Under the pieces are notes generated by a model. That model saw only the letters and a list, made by a program, of their open reading frames with translations. It had not been told where the DNA came from and did not search any database. From Acanthamoeba castellanii str. Neff (Eukaryota; Discosea; Longamoebia; Acanthamoebidae): a stretch of DNA of 64,000 bases. The translations under genes and the position numbers were made by a program. Below, piece by piece: positions 47,101-58,310 of this stretch. Where the stretch lies: positions 398,768-462,767 of the forward strand of contig NW_004457584.1 in NCBI RefSeq assembly GCF_000313135.1, in the 5' to 3' direction. Every line of letters begins with the position of its first letter. The first letter of the stretch is position 1.

Positions 47101-47619
47101 GAAGAGCGGAGAAGAACAAAAGAGAGAAGAAGATCAAAGATTGATTGGAGGGGTGAGACAAATTTTAAAAAAATAAAAAAATAGGTTACCGCTCTGGATG
47201 GGGGGGAGGAATAGGACCAGAGCAAAACTTGGCACGTGTGAAGCTTGCGCTGGAGAATGGAGAGCATCAAGGGGTCGCCCATTCTTCTTCTTCTTGCTCT
47301 AACCTAACTGAGGTCAGGAGTGTGCATGTGAGGTATGTGGAGAAGTTGATGTGGGATGCAGTTTCCTTTCCTCCTTTGTTGTCTGCTGCCTTCACCACCC
47401 CTAAACGAAATGCACAGGGCTCTTCTCATGGCCCTGTGCACGTGCTGTCTGCCACACAGGTTGCCAACCACCTTGTTCCACCTCAGCAGGTTGTGACGAA
47501 TTAATCAAATATGCATGCCTTGAACTACAAAGCAGGCCAGCTTTCAAAGAAAGATGTGGGAAACGTTGTGTGAAACGAAACGAAAGAAATTGGCAAATTA
47601 AGGCACCAAGTGGAAGGGG

Positions 47620-50600
47620 TCAAGCAGGGGCAGAGGCGGTGGGACCCATCCAGAACTCGAGGCTGGCGGTGCCGTTGTTGGTGCCTCCCACCAGCTGCGC
47701 GTGGTCAATGAACCACGAAGGCCACGGGCGTCCGTTCACCGCCACCTGCTCCAGGTGCAGTGATGTACAATGTAAACACCCTCTTGTTCAGTTCACCAGC
47801 AAAAAAAAAAAAGAAGAAAATGTGAGCTGTGCCTTTTGAACGTAGATGTTGTCTGCGTTGGCGTTGTGGGCGGTGATCACCAGCCTGGTGTTGTTGGCCA
47901 AGTGGACCACTGCCTGCGGGAACACTGGGCTGCCCAGCTACGCGGCGCATTGTGTGTGGCGTGTGAGGCACAACAAACTGCCAGGTGCAGAGCCCAGTGG
48001 CTTGGTTCTAGGAGTTGCGTACGATGTAAGTGGTGCTGCCGGCCTGCGGGTAGAAGCCCAGGGCGGCGAACATGTACCACGCCGACATGGTGCCGTAGTC
48101 GTCATTGCCCGGCAGACCATCGGGCAGGCCCGAATACCGCGTGCTCATCACCTGACGAAGCAGCAGCAGAAGAAGAAGTAAAGCTGTGTAACACCAGCTT
48201 GCCACGCCCTTGGGCGGTGGCTAAAGGGTGGGTAGTGGGTACCATGCGAGTGTACTTCTGGGTGAGGTCCGGTCTGCCGGCGAAGGTGAACAGCCAGGCG
48301 GCAAATATGTCAGGCTGAGAAAAACAAGTTGATAATATAAATATAAGTAATATATTGTTAGTTAATAATTGGGTGTACCTCGTTGCCGGCCCAGTAGTAG
48401 GGGTTGGGCAAAATGTTGAACTGGTCCAGATCTGCACCAACCAAGACTGATTGGTTAGGGTCATGACCGTGAAAAAGAGAGAAAGCGACAGTACTGGAGT
48501 AGTCGAAGAACTCCATGAGCTGCTCCACAAACTTGTCGACGCCGCCAAACAGTGCGATTAATCCTTTGGGGTCGTGCGGGACGAACCACCTGAACCCGAA
48601 CCACGCAACACGCACGATGAATCTATCATCACACGGCAAGAGTGTCTCGAGTGTGTGGTCGATGGTTGATGGCTGATGGCTGATGATTGATGATTGATGA
48701 TTGATGGTGGGGTGGTGATGAGGTACCTCCAGTGCCAGGCATCGCCCTCCTCATAGCGAGTGTCGAACGGGTTGAGGTAGTCGTACCAGGGCGGACAGGC
48801 CCACGCGACAGCCCCGCTCGAGGGGTCACGCGATTTGGGGCAGAAGAATTGCTCCTCCGCATTCCACACGTTCTGGTGGTGCGCACGTGAACGCAGTAGT
48901 CAGGCTCGCTGTGTTGCGTGCCGTGCGTGTCGTGTCATGGACTCTGCGCGCGTACTCGATAGTTCTTCGAGCGATTGTAGAACAGCTCGGCAGCAGCAGA
49001 GTTGTTGAGGGCCGCCGCCATGTTGGCCACCGCCCAATCTGTAACAAAGATGATGAGTGGAAGAAGACGAAGGCACTCGTTTTATGGCGCCGGGGTTCCC
49101 CTACCATCGAACGCGTACTCCAGCGTGAGGATGGCTGCCTTATGGTTTGACGCGTACGACACATATCTGCCACACGGCGCACACGGCACACACGGCACAC
49201 GACACGACACACACGACACACGACACGTAATGTGAGCTACACGTGGGTGTTCGAAATGATATGTCTGGATATACCCATATTTGAGCCACTCGTCGATGTT
49301 TTCACGGCCCGCATACCGCTGTGGCTGGGTGGCCGACTGGACGAGGGCCTTCATTGCCTGGTCCACGTCGAAACCGCGCACGCCCTGCATTTACTCGATC
49401 GGGGGGGGGGGTGGAATGTCAAACAGTGGTGGACCCGTCGTTTACAACAACAACAACAGTACCTTGAGATAGGCGTCCGCCACCACCACATCGGCGTGCG
49501 TGGCGCTCATCGTTCCCGTGTAACCTGACCACCACACAACGACAATTCAGTCGAGTGCGTGTCGTGTCGTGTCGTGTGCATGTGCGTGTGCGTGTGCGTG
49601 TCACGACGTTGTACCGTTGGCCATGGGCCATCGGGGGAGATCGCCGCCTTGCTGGAACATGAGCACAAGCGAGTTTACGATGTCGCTCATGACGTCGGGC
49701 AGCACGAGCGCCAGAAGCGGGGACTGCGTGCGGTGGGTGTCCCAGATGGACATGTCCGAGTACCACGAGCGGCCGGCGGGCATGAGGTGCACCCGGGAGT
49801 CGAACCCGAGGTACTGGCCGTTGACGTCGTTGAAGGTGGTGGGCGCCAGGAATGCGTGGTATGCAGCCGTGTAGAACTTGACCAGCTCCACCACGTCGCC
49901 GCCCGTGACCTCGAATCGGCCCAAGAGGCCCTCCCACTCGCTCTGCAGGGCGCGCAAAGTCAGCTGAGCACGCGTGTGCGTGTGCGTATCTGCGTGTGCG
50001 TGTGCGTGCGTGTGCGTACCTGAGTTTGGTTGAGGGCAAGATCGAATGACAGCTTCCCGTTCCACAACTCGGTCTTCAGGTTGAGCCGCGCTGTGGTGCA
50101 TGTCACATGTGCCTCAGCCCCGTTGAAAAAATCACCTTTTTTATGAATGTTTATGTTTATACATATTTATATGTATATTATTGGTACCGTTGTCGAGGCT
50201 TACGAAGCTCAGGCCGATGTACATCTCCACCACCGTTGACACGGCTCCACCTTGTTGCGTGTAACACACGTCAATGCTACCGACTTGGGGGGGAGGGGAG
50301 GAAGTGTACAGAGGAGGCGATGTGTACTTTCAAAGCCGATCCACGCGCCCACATGGGTGCCGTTGATCGAGGCCGAGCCCGGGCTGAGCTGGCTGCTGGC
50401 CAGGTCCCACACGCCGTGGGACGTGAAGCGGGGACCCACCGCCCCGAACTGCGCCACGAAGTAGGTCTTCACCCCTCCGAACCGGCCGGAGAGACCTCCT
50501 GTGTGGCGTTGTCGACGGACCATAGAGCCGTTATCGGTCGGAGTCTAACTGGCGCGGGCGAGCAAAGAGAAAACAGGAAGGGAGGGTGGGCCACCTGCGT

Positions 50601-51763
50601 TGAGCATCCAGCCGGAGACCTCCTGGTTGTTGATGTCGACGTTGACGTTGGCGCCCTTACACGCTCCGTCGTGCAACGCATGACTGCACACTCATAGTTA
50701 ATAGTGACGCACACCGCATGTGCGCCGCACCCACGCACACACAACATACAACATACACGCAGACCTGATGGGGAAGAGGATGTTTCTGGCGGTCGCGGTC
50801 GAGGGGAAGGTGTAGCGGTGGAGGCCCACCCGCTTCGTGGCCGTCAGTTCGGCGCGAATGCTGTAGTCCTCCAGCGTCACCGCGTAGTAGCCCGGGTTCA
50901 TCACTTCACCAAGTGCGTGCGTGCGTGCGGTCAGCCCCCAATTCTGCCATGGTAGAATTGTCGTCAATGAAGCGAACCCGTACCTTCGGACTGGTGCGAG
51001 AACTGCGACCGATAGGCGTAGTTGGACAACTGGTCGGTTGATTATGGTCATCAGTATGCCGCGTGTTGCCTGTGCGCGTGCGCGTGCGCGTGCGAGTGCG
51101 AATGCGTGTGCGTGTGCGTGTGCGTGTGCGTTCGTGGTGTCGTACGAGGAGGAGGTTGGGGGACTTGGTGATGGGCATGACCCCGATGTTGCCGTAGTCC
51201 AGCACACCCGACCCCACCATGTGCGTGTGCGAAAAGACGCGAATGTACTCGTCGCCATAGTAGTAGCCTCCAAAGTGGTTCCTGTGTGAATGCAAGCTTG
51301 TGAGGACGTGCGCTTGTGTGCAGTGGTCGTGTGTGCGTGCACAGTGTGGATGTTGAGGTTTGCGGGGAGATGTCAGACATACCAGGGGATGTAGAGCGCA
51401 TCGTACTCCTGCGTGTCTGGCCCCACCCGCACCATGCCTGAACAAAGCTTGACAGTCAGAAATAATAAAATTGATTAAAAATTAATAAATAAATACTGAA
51501 TTAGTGTAAGAAACGCACCAAACGGCGCTTGTGGACCCGGCGGCACGGCACCAATTCTTGGCCGAGGACAGCGCCCCGGGGGGGGGGGGTGAGCACGAAG
51601 CGAGCGCCAGAGAGCACAAAAGTGAAAAGGGGACGCACCCGTAGCCTTCGCCTCCTGTGCCGACCGCAGGCCGAACATACGACGAGAATGAAGCACTGGC
51701 GGCTGTGGCCAGGGCCACGCCGAGCAAGACCACCACCAAGCCAAACCGCAAATGCTTCGGCAT
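47620..51763 (-). CDS. Secreted glycoside hydrolase family 92 alpha-mannosidase
   Basis: Family members remove alpha-1,2-, 1,3- or 1,4-linked mannose from glycans using calcium. The ATG at 51763 gives a signal peptide, MPKHLRFGLVVVLLGVALAT, then YVRPAVGTGGEGYG at the start of the N-terminal beta-domain. Landmarks follow in order: MVRVGPDTQEYDALYIPWY, HFGGYYYGDEYIRVFSHTHM, VGSGVLDYGNIGVMP, FTSHGVWDL, LVKFYTAAYHAFLAPTTFND, MSIWDTHRTQSPLLALVLPD, EGDAWHWR with WFVPHDPKGLIALFGG, and GLPGNDDYGTMSAWYMFAAL. The Glu/Asp residues of the last two are those expected to bind calcium and activate water. It ends GTASLEFWMGPTASAPA. Full length with about 18 exons. A role in digesting yeast or fungal mannoproteins from prey is inference. 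Confidence 0.92.
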
Positions 51764-52103
51764 GGTCACTCTGTCTTCTTGCTCTCTCAAGGCGTGTCGG
51801 CTGGAGAGTGATCTTATTGGCGATGCACCAACCACCAAACGCCGAACGCAGCGAAATTGTTTTTAGGTTTCTTATTTTATATGATTTGTTTGCCACATTG
51901 TGCCTGGGCGTTCCTAAGGATCTATGTACAAAGAGCAGCACAATTAGGATTCGATGTGGAGTCCACCATTCACTGAAGCCTTGCCTTGGGTGGTTAACCT
52001 GGGTGTTCTCACCCTGACTGCGGGTCCATTCGCAGGACGGACCAGGTCTGGTACACGCGTGTGGGCGATTCATTGATTAAATTAGTAAAGTATGCAAGGC
52101 CTA
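51764..52103. other. Intergenic, GH92 5' flank and repeat-protein 3' flank
   Basis: A 340-base gap between two minus-strand genes. The half next to 51764 should hold the GH92 promoter. No gene or clear motif was seen. Confidence 0.4.
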
Positions 52104-55100
52104 TCACAGCGCGTCCTCCTGATCAAAGTTGACGCCGCTGTGCTGGTTGGCCACTTGCCGTCGTCGGTAGTAGGTGAGCACCGCCGCGCCGCCTATCACC
52201 GCCACCACCACCAGGATCGCCAGCGGCACCGCCACCGCCACGCCCACGATCAGGCCCGTGTTGTCGCTGCTCGTTCCGCCGCCGTCGCCGCCCTTGGCGC
52301 CCAGAAACACGCCGAAGTCCGGGTCGTAGACCACCGTCGAGTTGAAGCGGCCGAACGACAGCACCAGCTGCGACGTGGCCCCGTCGAGCCAGTACTCGAC
52401 CGGCGGCCGAGTGTTGCTGTCGAGCCCGGCCAAGGGGATCAGCTGGCCGTCGATCTCCACGGCGTCGACCAACCGCACGGACGTCGACACGGATCCAGCG
52501 GTGTAGTCGGTGGTCTGGCCCGACAGGCCGAACTCCTTAAGGTAGCTGCTGCCGCTGCCGCCGCCGCCGGACTTGGGCGTGGAGCCGGTGAAGGGCGGGT
52601 CGATGGTGATGCGCACCTCGGCGCGGCCGTCGTCGCTCGCGCGGCCCGTGTAGGCGGGCCACGGCCAGTTGGCCAGGCGCACGGTGAGCTTGGTGTAGGC
52701 CGGCGAGGTGCCGAACGACACGTCGCCGCCCAAGGACACATTGGTCGCGGCGTCGAACAGGTACCACTGGAGCTGCAGCACCGTCGAGTTGGCCGACCCG
52801 CCGTTGCGCTTGGTGGTGATGGCCCCGGCTGAGGTGGTGGAGTTGAACGACAGAGTGCAGGCGTAGATGTACGACTGGCTGGCGCCGAGCGAGTTGTTGG
52901 CCTCCTCGCCCCACATTCCTGCGAGTGACCACATTCATTGGCACGTGGAATGTCAGTACTGCAGTACATTCACCACATTCCACACAAAGGAGGGTACCGT
53001 CGGTGACTGTGGCCTCCTCGATCAGGGTGTCGTTGCTGTCCATTCGCCCGACCGAGCCGAGCGACACCATCACGCCGGCCAGCTGCTGCACGTTTCCCTT
53101 TGAATCTGCGCCGACCAACGACAAATCTTGAGCGTGTGTGGTGCGTGTGCGGAATGTGTGTGTGTGTGTGTGCGTGCGGTGCGAGCATGTACCCTTGGGC
53201 AGGATGAGCACTGCGGGCGCGGAGAGGTTGAAGCAGAGCATGGGCATGGAGGGGATGGTGGTCATGTTCGACAGCAGGATCTGCGGGCTCGCGCTGGGCG
53301 AGGCGCTCGGGGCCGGCGTGGAGCAGCCGCCTACATTGACAGGTCATTCTTGGGTGAGCCCGCCGACCCGAAAAGAAGAGAGCGAAAGCGAAGAAGTGGG
53401 TCAATAGAGTACTGATGGCAGTCCCCGACTGGGTCTGGGTGCTGTTGATGCTCTCCGTGGAGGTCCACGTCAGCACAGAGCTGTTGGCACATCGCAGTCC
53501 TGATGGAATGATCGAAGAGAAATACGCGTGAGCAAAAGAGAAAAGGGTGAGAAATAGGGGTAGGGATTAACAAGATGGAGGGGGAAGTACGAACCAATGG
53601 CAGACAAGCCCTGCGCGAGGATGGTCGCGACGCCGGACTGCTGCCAGGTCTCCGAAACGCGCAGAAGAATTCCTGCGTTTTCAAAAAATAATGTGGTCAT
53701 AATAAAATATAATATTAGTATGTGAGGCTGATGGGTTGCGCAGATGTTATTTATCCTACCGGTGGCATTCTGGTTGGCGGTCACGTAAACGCGGCCGGAC
53801 TGAGTCCACGGCGTGGTGGCATCGATCAGAATTCCTGATGCATTGGGATTGCAATGTGAGCAATGGCCATGAACCGCCCAACGCCGGTAGCGTACCTGTG
53901 GCCTGTCCATCGGATGCGGTCACCACCAAGTTGGCCGACTGCGACCAGGTGCTGCCGAAACCGCCAAAGTACACGCCTACCCCACCCAACAGATACGTCC
54001 CATTAGTTCCGCCCTACAAAGAATGAAACAAAAAGCGAAAGCGAAAGCGAAAAGCGAAAACTGAGAGCCTGGGAGGGAACCTGTGGCTCCGTTGGTCGCG
54101 TTGACTGTGGTGGTCCCGCCCTGGTTCCACGTGGAACCGGAGACGGTCAACCCTGCAGCCGAGAGGAAGAGAGCTCGGTGAACAAACACAAGCTAGGATC
54201 ACTGCATGAAGATATGTACCCTTGGCGCCGTCGACCGCAGTGACGCTCACCGTGCCGCTTGGGCTCCACGTATTGCCCCCCACTACGATGCCTAGATAGT
54301 AGTAACCATCAAGAGACTATGAGTGTGAACTGTGCATGTGCGCGTGCGCGTGCGCGTGCGCGTGCGTGTGCGTGTGCGTGTGCGTGTGCGTGTGCGTGTG
54401 CGTGTGCGGGCGGACGTCAGTTACCGGTCACGTTGGACTGGGTGGCTGTGACGGAGACCTCGCCGGACGAAGTCCACACCGCCTCCACCTCAAGCTCCAC
54501 GCCTTAAAAGAAAAGAATCAAAATGAGAGTTGTGTGCTGGTGGCCGACTGGCGTGTGGGGTTGTGTACCGGTGAGCGCGCCGTAGCCATCGGCCCTGACC
54601 ACGAGGCTCCCGAGCTGAGTCCACGAGGTTGAACCGCCCACGTACAGGCCTGGATCGACCACATCGGGCGGCGTGAGTGGTGTTGGGCCATTTGACGTTG
54701 GGTAGGTTGAGTGCGTTGGGTGGAGAGAGCACCAGTGAGAACGGTGGAGTTCAAGTATGCGGAGAGTCGGAAGAGCAGCTGGCCCTGCTGCAGGAGCGTT
54801 GCGCCATTGTCGAGCACAAGGCCTGTCTTGTCCTCCGCTGTGTTTGTGTGTTTGTTCGTGTAGTAGAATCAAAGGGGAAGAAACCGAAACGTTGTGAGTT
54901 ATGAGTTGTGGGTTGTGCGTGGGTGTAAAGTTGATGATACCCTGGTACGGCAAGTCGAACATTTGGAAGTCGAGCAGGCCCTCCTGAATCAACTTGCCTC
55001 CATCCACCTTGATCGCTGCATGAGCCCGCCGCACACGCACACGCACACGCACACGCACACGCACACGCACACGCACACGCACACGCACACGCACACGCAC

Positions 55101-55757
55101 ACGCACACGCACCACCGCACACGCACGCACACGCGCCCGGTAAGGGAGGTCTATGTGAACGAAAAGATATCGTTTGAGACGGGCGCGTGCGTACAGGTGC
55201 CAAAGATGAGAGAGGAGCCCTTGAACAGGAGGCTGACGTTGGTGGGGATCGTGAGCCACACATCGCTGTTCGAGCCGAACGTGGCGTTGTAGCCCCTGTA
55301 GCACACAACATGTCGATGATGACGACAATCAACAACAACGTTTTTCGTTGGCCCCTCTTTCGTCTGTTTTCCTTTTTTGGGTACTGGGTATCGTACCATA
55401 TGGTGATGTTATTGAGCGTGACGGTGCGGGCGGCCAAAGTGGTGTAGCCCTGCTTGACGGTGATGGTGTCGCCGGCGACGAGGCTGTCAAAGGCCACGTC
55501 GAAGTCGTCGAAGGTGCAATTGTTGCTGCACACCGTAACTGAGGGAGGCCAACGTTGAGCAAACAATAAAAAGGGTCAGCCGGAGTCCAACCGAGGAGAC
55601 GGAGAGAGAACGAAAAGCGGAGGGAAAGGAGGGGGGGAGGGAAGAGCGAAAGAGCGAATAAGGGTGGGTCACCAGTGGCGGCGGAGCTGAAGGTAGAGAG
55701 GCTGCCAACGAATGCAACCAGACCGATCACGATCAGGGCGGCCAGTCCGTTCATCAT
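52104..55757 (-). CDS. Type I membrane protein with exon-encoded tandem repeats
   Basis: The ATG at 55757 starts a signal peptide (MMNGLAALIVIGLVAFVGSL). The first ectodomain part reads CSNNCTFDDFDVAFDSLVAG and DVWLTIPTNVSLLFKGSSLI, like a beta-helix. A series of short exons then each encodes one repeat with the pattern G(I/L)xxxxxxWxxSGxxxVTAxxxAxG, for example GIVVGGNTWSPSGTVSVTAV, GLTVSGSTWNQGGTTTVNAT, GILIDATTPWTQSGRVYVTA and GILLRVSETWQQSGVATILA. At least two exons are exactly 72 nt and others 75-78 nt, all with a split Gly codon at both ends (phase 1-1). A Cys/Pro-rich spacer and a larger globular domain (NSLGASQSYIYACTLSFNST ... YWLDGATSQLVLSFGRFNST) follow. Next come one membrane helix (VGVAVAVPLAILVVVAVIG), the basic stop-transfer YYRRR and a short tail ending QEDAL. 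Many N-glycosylation sites. Probably a surface adhesin or receptor; the family is unknown to me. Confidence 0.75.
54340..54407. repeat. (GCGTGC)n / (GTGTGC)n microsatellite
   Basis: Three to four GCGTGC units followed by about seven GTGTGC units, in the intron between two repeat-encoding exons of the type I membrane protein. Confidence 0.85.
55031..55113. repeat. (GCACAC)n microsatellite, about 13 copies
   Basis: The longest pure hexamer array of the window, in an intron of the type I membrane protein gene. It is the reverse complement of the GTGTGC unit seen elsewhere, so the gene's sense strand carries GTGTGC. Confidence 0.9.
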
Positions 55758-56058
55758 ATTCTCCTTCACAGGTTTTCCCAATGTGCGGCCCGCGTGTCTT
55801 GTTGAATGGTTCGTACTCACAAGCTTTGTTGATAGTGGCGGGATGGTCCTTGACCGCACTTCGCATGCAAACTTTCGGAGAACGCAGGAAAGGAGCATGT
55901 TCTCCTTGGCACCTAGTAGTTTGGTATCTCTGATTAATGTGTCGACACATTCTTCACTTTTATTACGTAGCTCCGTTTGTCGTCGATTGGACAACAGAAA
56001 CAATAACAAACATTTAAATTCGACAAAGCGACACAACAGAGATCAATCAAGAAGAGAC
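55758..56058. other. Divergent promoter region
   Basis: A 301-base gap between the type I membrane protein (-) and the small basic protein (+). It should hold both promoters; no gene is seen. Confidence 0.4.
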
Positions 56059-56349
56059 ATGTCGGCGTCGTCGCTCAAGTCTAAGTTTGAGGAGCTGGCC
56101 CGGCCGAAGGACCCCAACGTGGAGGAGGTGACTAAGACGTCGTGGGCCACCAGCGGCAACTCTGGCGGGATGTCCAACGAGGGCAAGTTCCAGAAGACCG
56201 CCACCGTGGTGGGCACCAAGAAGAAGGGTGAGCCACTGCTTTGCCCCCCCCCAAAGCCTCACGCCGTTTTCGTTCTTTCTTCCCTTTTAATCGTTCTTTT
56301 GCGGTGCTTAGGACCCCCGCCCAAGAAGAGCTTGACTGACCTGCCCTAA
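56059..56349 (+). CDS. Small basic hydrophilic protein, unknown
   Basis: Two exons (56059-56227 and about 56312-56349) encode 68 residues: MSASSLKSKFEELARPKDPN at the start, then TSWATSGNSGGMSN, EGKFQKTATVVGTKKKG, and PPPKKSLTDLP at the end. The joint restores a Gly codon at a GTGAGC donor and CTTAG acceptor. It is rich in Lys, Ser and Pro without cysteine or hydrophobic segments, so probably unfolded. The KFxxL helix followed by an FQKTAT element is faintly like a WH2/thymosin actin-binding motif, but not enough to name it. AATAAA follows 46 bases after the stop. Confidence 0.65.
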   Translation: MSASSLKSKFEELARPKDPNVEEVTKTSWATSGNSGGMSNEGKFQKTATVVGTKKKGEPLLCPPPKPHAVFVLSSLLIVLLRCLGPPPKKSLTDLP

Positions 56350-56394
56350 GAAGCCACACCAGCCTACCGTAGCGCAACATGTACAGTGAGAAAC

Positions 56395-56400
56395 AATAAA
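56395..56400 (+). terminator. Polyadenylation signal AATAAA of the small basic protein gene
   Basis: AATAAA 46 bases after the stop at 56347-56349. Confidence 0.5.
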
Positions 56401-56496
56401 TCCAAAAGATGGAAGAATAACACTGCCGTGGTGCACTGCGCTGGGGTGAACTCTTTTTCCACATATGAAACGTTCTGCGAGGAGGCGAAAAGGTGA

Positions 56497-56565
56497 GGGG
56501 GCGTGCAGGATTCGAACCCGCGTCTCGGACTATAAACCTACGTAATACCACTATACCAACGCCCC
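56497..56565 (-). tRNA. tRNA-like gene, isotype not assignable
   Basis: On the minus strand a 7-bp acceptor stem (GGGGCGT with ACGCCCC) and a T arm (GCGGG TTCGAAT CCTGC) with perfect B-box GGTTCGAATCC are present. A D arm follows the A-box TGGTATAGTGGT. T4, a Pol III terminator, begins 6 bases downstream. The anticodon part does not fold: only 20 bases lie between D and T arms where 22-23 are usual, and no 5-bp stem with a 7-base loop can be formed. It may be a pseudogene, a tRNA-derived element, or a gene with an atypical arm. Total length is 69 bases. Confidence 0.6.
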
Positions 56566-56859
56566 CAACCACCAACAACCCTGCGTCGGACTCAGAGAGT
56601 GGTGACTTTTTCTGTTTCTTCGTTCTTTTTTCGTTCTTTGTTTTTCTTATTGTTGTAGCCTTTAACTCCGGGCTTGCTCTGCGACATGCCGATGATCGGC
56701 CTAAAAGAGGTTCTGAGCGGCGAGCCAGAAACAGTTCCGTAATTATGGTTGGTGATCATTATGTGGGCACCGATCGGCACATATCATTGTCCTCAAAAAG
56801 CACCGAAGAAGAAGTATTAGTTCCACACCCACGAACTCCACAAAGACACGAAGAAGAAG
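56566..56859. other. Intergenic, upstream of the F-box/Rho gene
   Basis: Upstream flank of the F-box/Rho gene, with T-rich text at 56605-56655. No gene was recognised. Confidence 0.35.
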
Positions 56860-58259
56860 ATGATGGTGAAAAAGCGTGAGAACGTTGAAGAAAAAGATGA
56901 AGAAGAAGGAGCGTTGAAGGTGTTCGACGTGTTGATCCACGTCTTCGAGCGACTGGAAGACCAGGCCGACATCGGACGGTGCGCGCAGGTTTGCCTTGCG
57001 TGGCGCGAGGCCGCAGACTCTCACCACCTGTGGCGCACCATCATCCTCCGACTCAGGTACACACACCTCATCATCTTCTTCGTCGTCGTCGTAGTCATCT
57101 TCTTTTTCTTCCGAAGTGCGCTGCTACTCTGTTGCCGTTTTGTCTCATCTGCGCATTCGCGTGTAGCGCCGAATTGGGCGTGGAGGTGTTGAGCCGCATC
57201 AAGGAAGAAGAAGAAGATGGTGCAGATGAAGAAGGTGACGACGCACAGACGAAGTACAAGCAGTTGTACAAGACGCACGTACACCAGCTCATGAGAAACG
57301 TTCGAGGCCTCAAGGAGGTGCGAAGCGGGCGAGACGCTCTTCTCGAACGACACCTCCTCGTGCCGGGCCAGCTCTACCCGCCCACCGAGTTCACCATCGT
57401 CGGCGCTGAACAGGCACGCAACGACACGACACGACACGACACGACACACGACGACAAACACGATGGGACTGACCTGCCGGGCTAGGTGGGGAAGACGTCG
57501 CTGTTGCTCCGCTTCAGGTCGGGGAACTACAGTGACGCGTGCGCGTGGACGCCCTCGTTCGACTACCAGGAGGACCAGACCACCGTCGACGGTGCCGCAG
57601 TCATCCTGCGATACTGGGACACGCCCGGCCGCTCTGAGTGCGTCTTCCGCATCTAAGCCACATAGTTTGCTCCACAGCGCATGTTAACGAGCAACACCGC
57701 ACACGCACACGCACCACCGCACACGCACACAGGTGTAATCGAACGGGAGTGTACTTGCAGACGAGTTGCGTGCTGGCTTGCTTTGCGGTGAATGACAGAA
57801 CATCGATGGATGCCGTGCGGCACCAGTTGGTGCCCGAGGTGCGGCGAGCTCGGCCGAACGTGACCATCGTCGTAGTGGGCACCAAGTCCGACCTCCGAAC
57901 CTCCTCTTCCGCTCCTCCGCACTCGTGCGTCCCAGTTTTTGAAGGTACCGCACGACACGACACGCACGACTCACCGCACGACTCACCGCACGACACGCAC
58001 GGTACACGGCTGACTTGAGAAAGCAGGAGTGGCCTTGGCGAAGGAGCTGGGTGCGGCGATGTACGTCGAATGTTCGGCCAAGTCGGGGGAGGGCGTGCCC
58101 CAGGTGTTCCACGTCGCCGCCAAGCTGCACCTCCTCCAATCGCCGCAGGAACCGCCCACCGCCAACAACCTCCCTCGGAAGCTTAACCGCACACGCGCAC
58201 ACCGCACACACCTCGACACGCAGCGAACCAACAGCGCCCTTGTGTGCAGCCTCCAATGA
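56860..58259 (+). CDS. F-box and Rho-type GTPase fusion protein
   Basis: The ATG at 56860 gives a charged leader, then VFDVLIHVFERLEDQADIGR with CAQVCLAWREAADSHHLWRT, a clear F-box. A linker (about 90 residues with EEEEDGADEEGDD) leads to a GTPase domain: FTIVGAEQ + VGKTSLLLRF (P-loop GAEQVGKTS), WTPSFDYQEDQTTVDG, LRYWDTPGRSEC, VLACFAVNDRTSMDAV, IVVVGTKSDLRTSSS and YVECSAKSGEGVPQVF. GTKSDLR and ECSAK with GV are Rho-family features. DTPGRSE replaces DTAGQE, putting Arg at the place of catalytic Gln61, so hydrolysis should be slow. Switch I is one residue short. There is no prenylation box; it ends NSALVCSLQ. The intron in the P-loop (57414-57485) begins with GC. A GTP-regulated SCF adaptor is the obvious hypothesis. 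Confidence 0.82.
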
Positions 58260-58310
58260 GAATAGCATATTTTATTTTATTAACTTAATTCTTGCTTTTA
58301 TTGGTCTTCT

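Noticed and set aside
56059..56349. Naming the small basic protein as an actobindin or beta-thymosin
   Set aside because: The helix plus KTxT-like element is too weak and the order differs from the known Acanthamoeba actobindin pattern; left unnamed.
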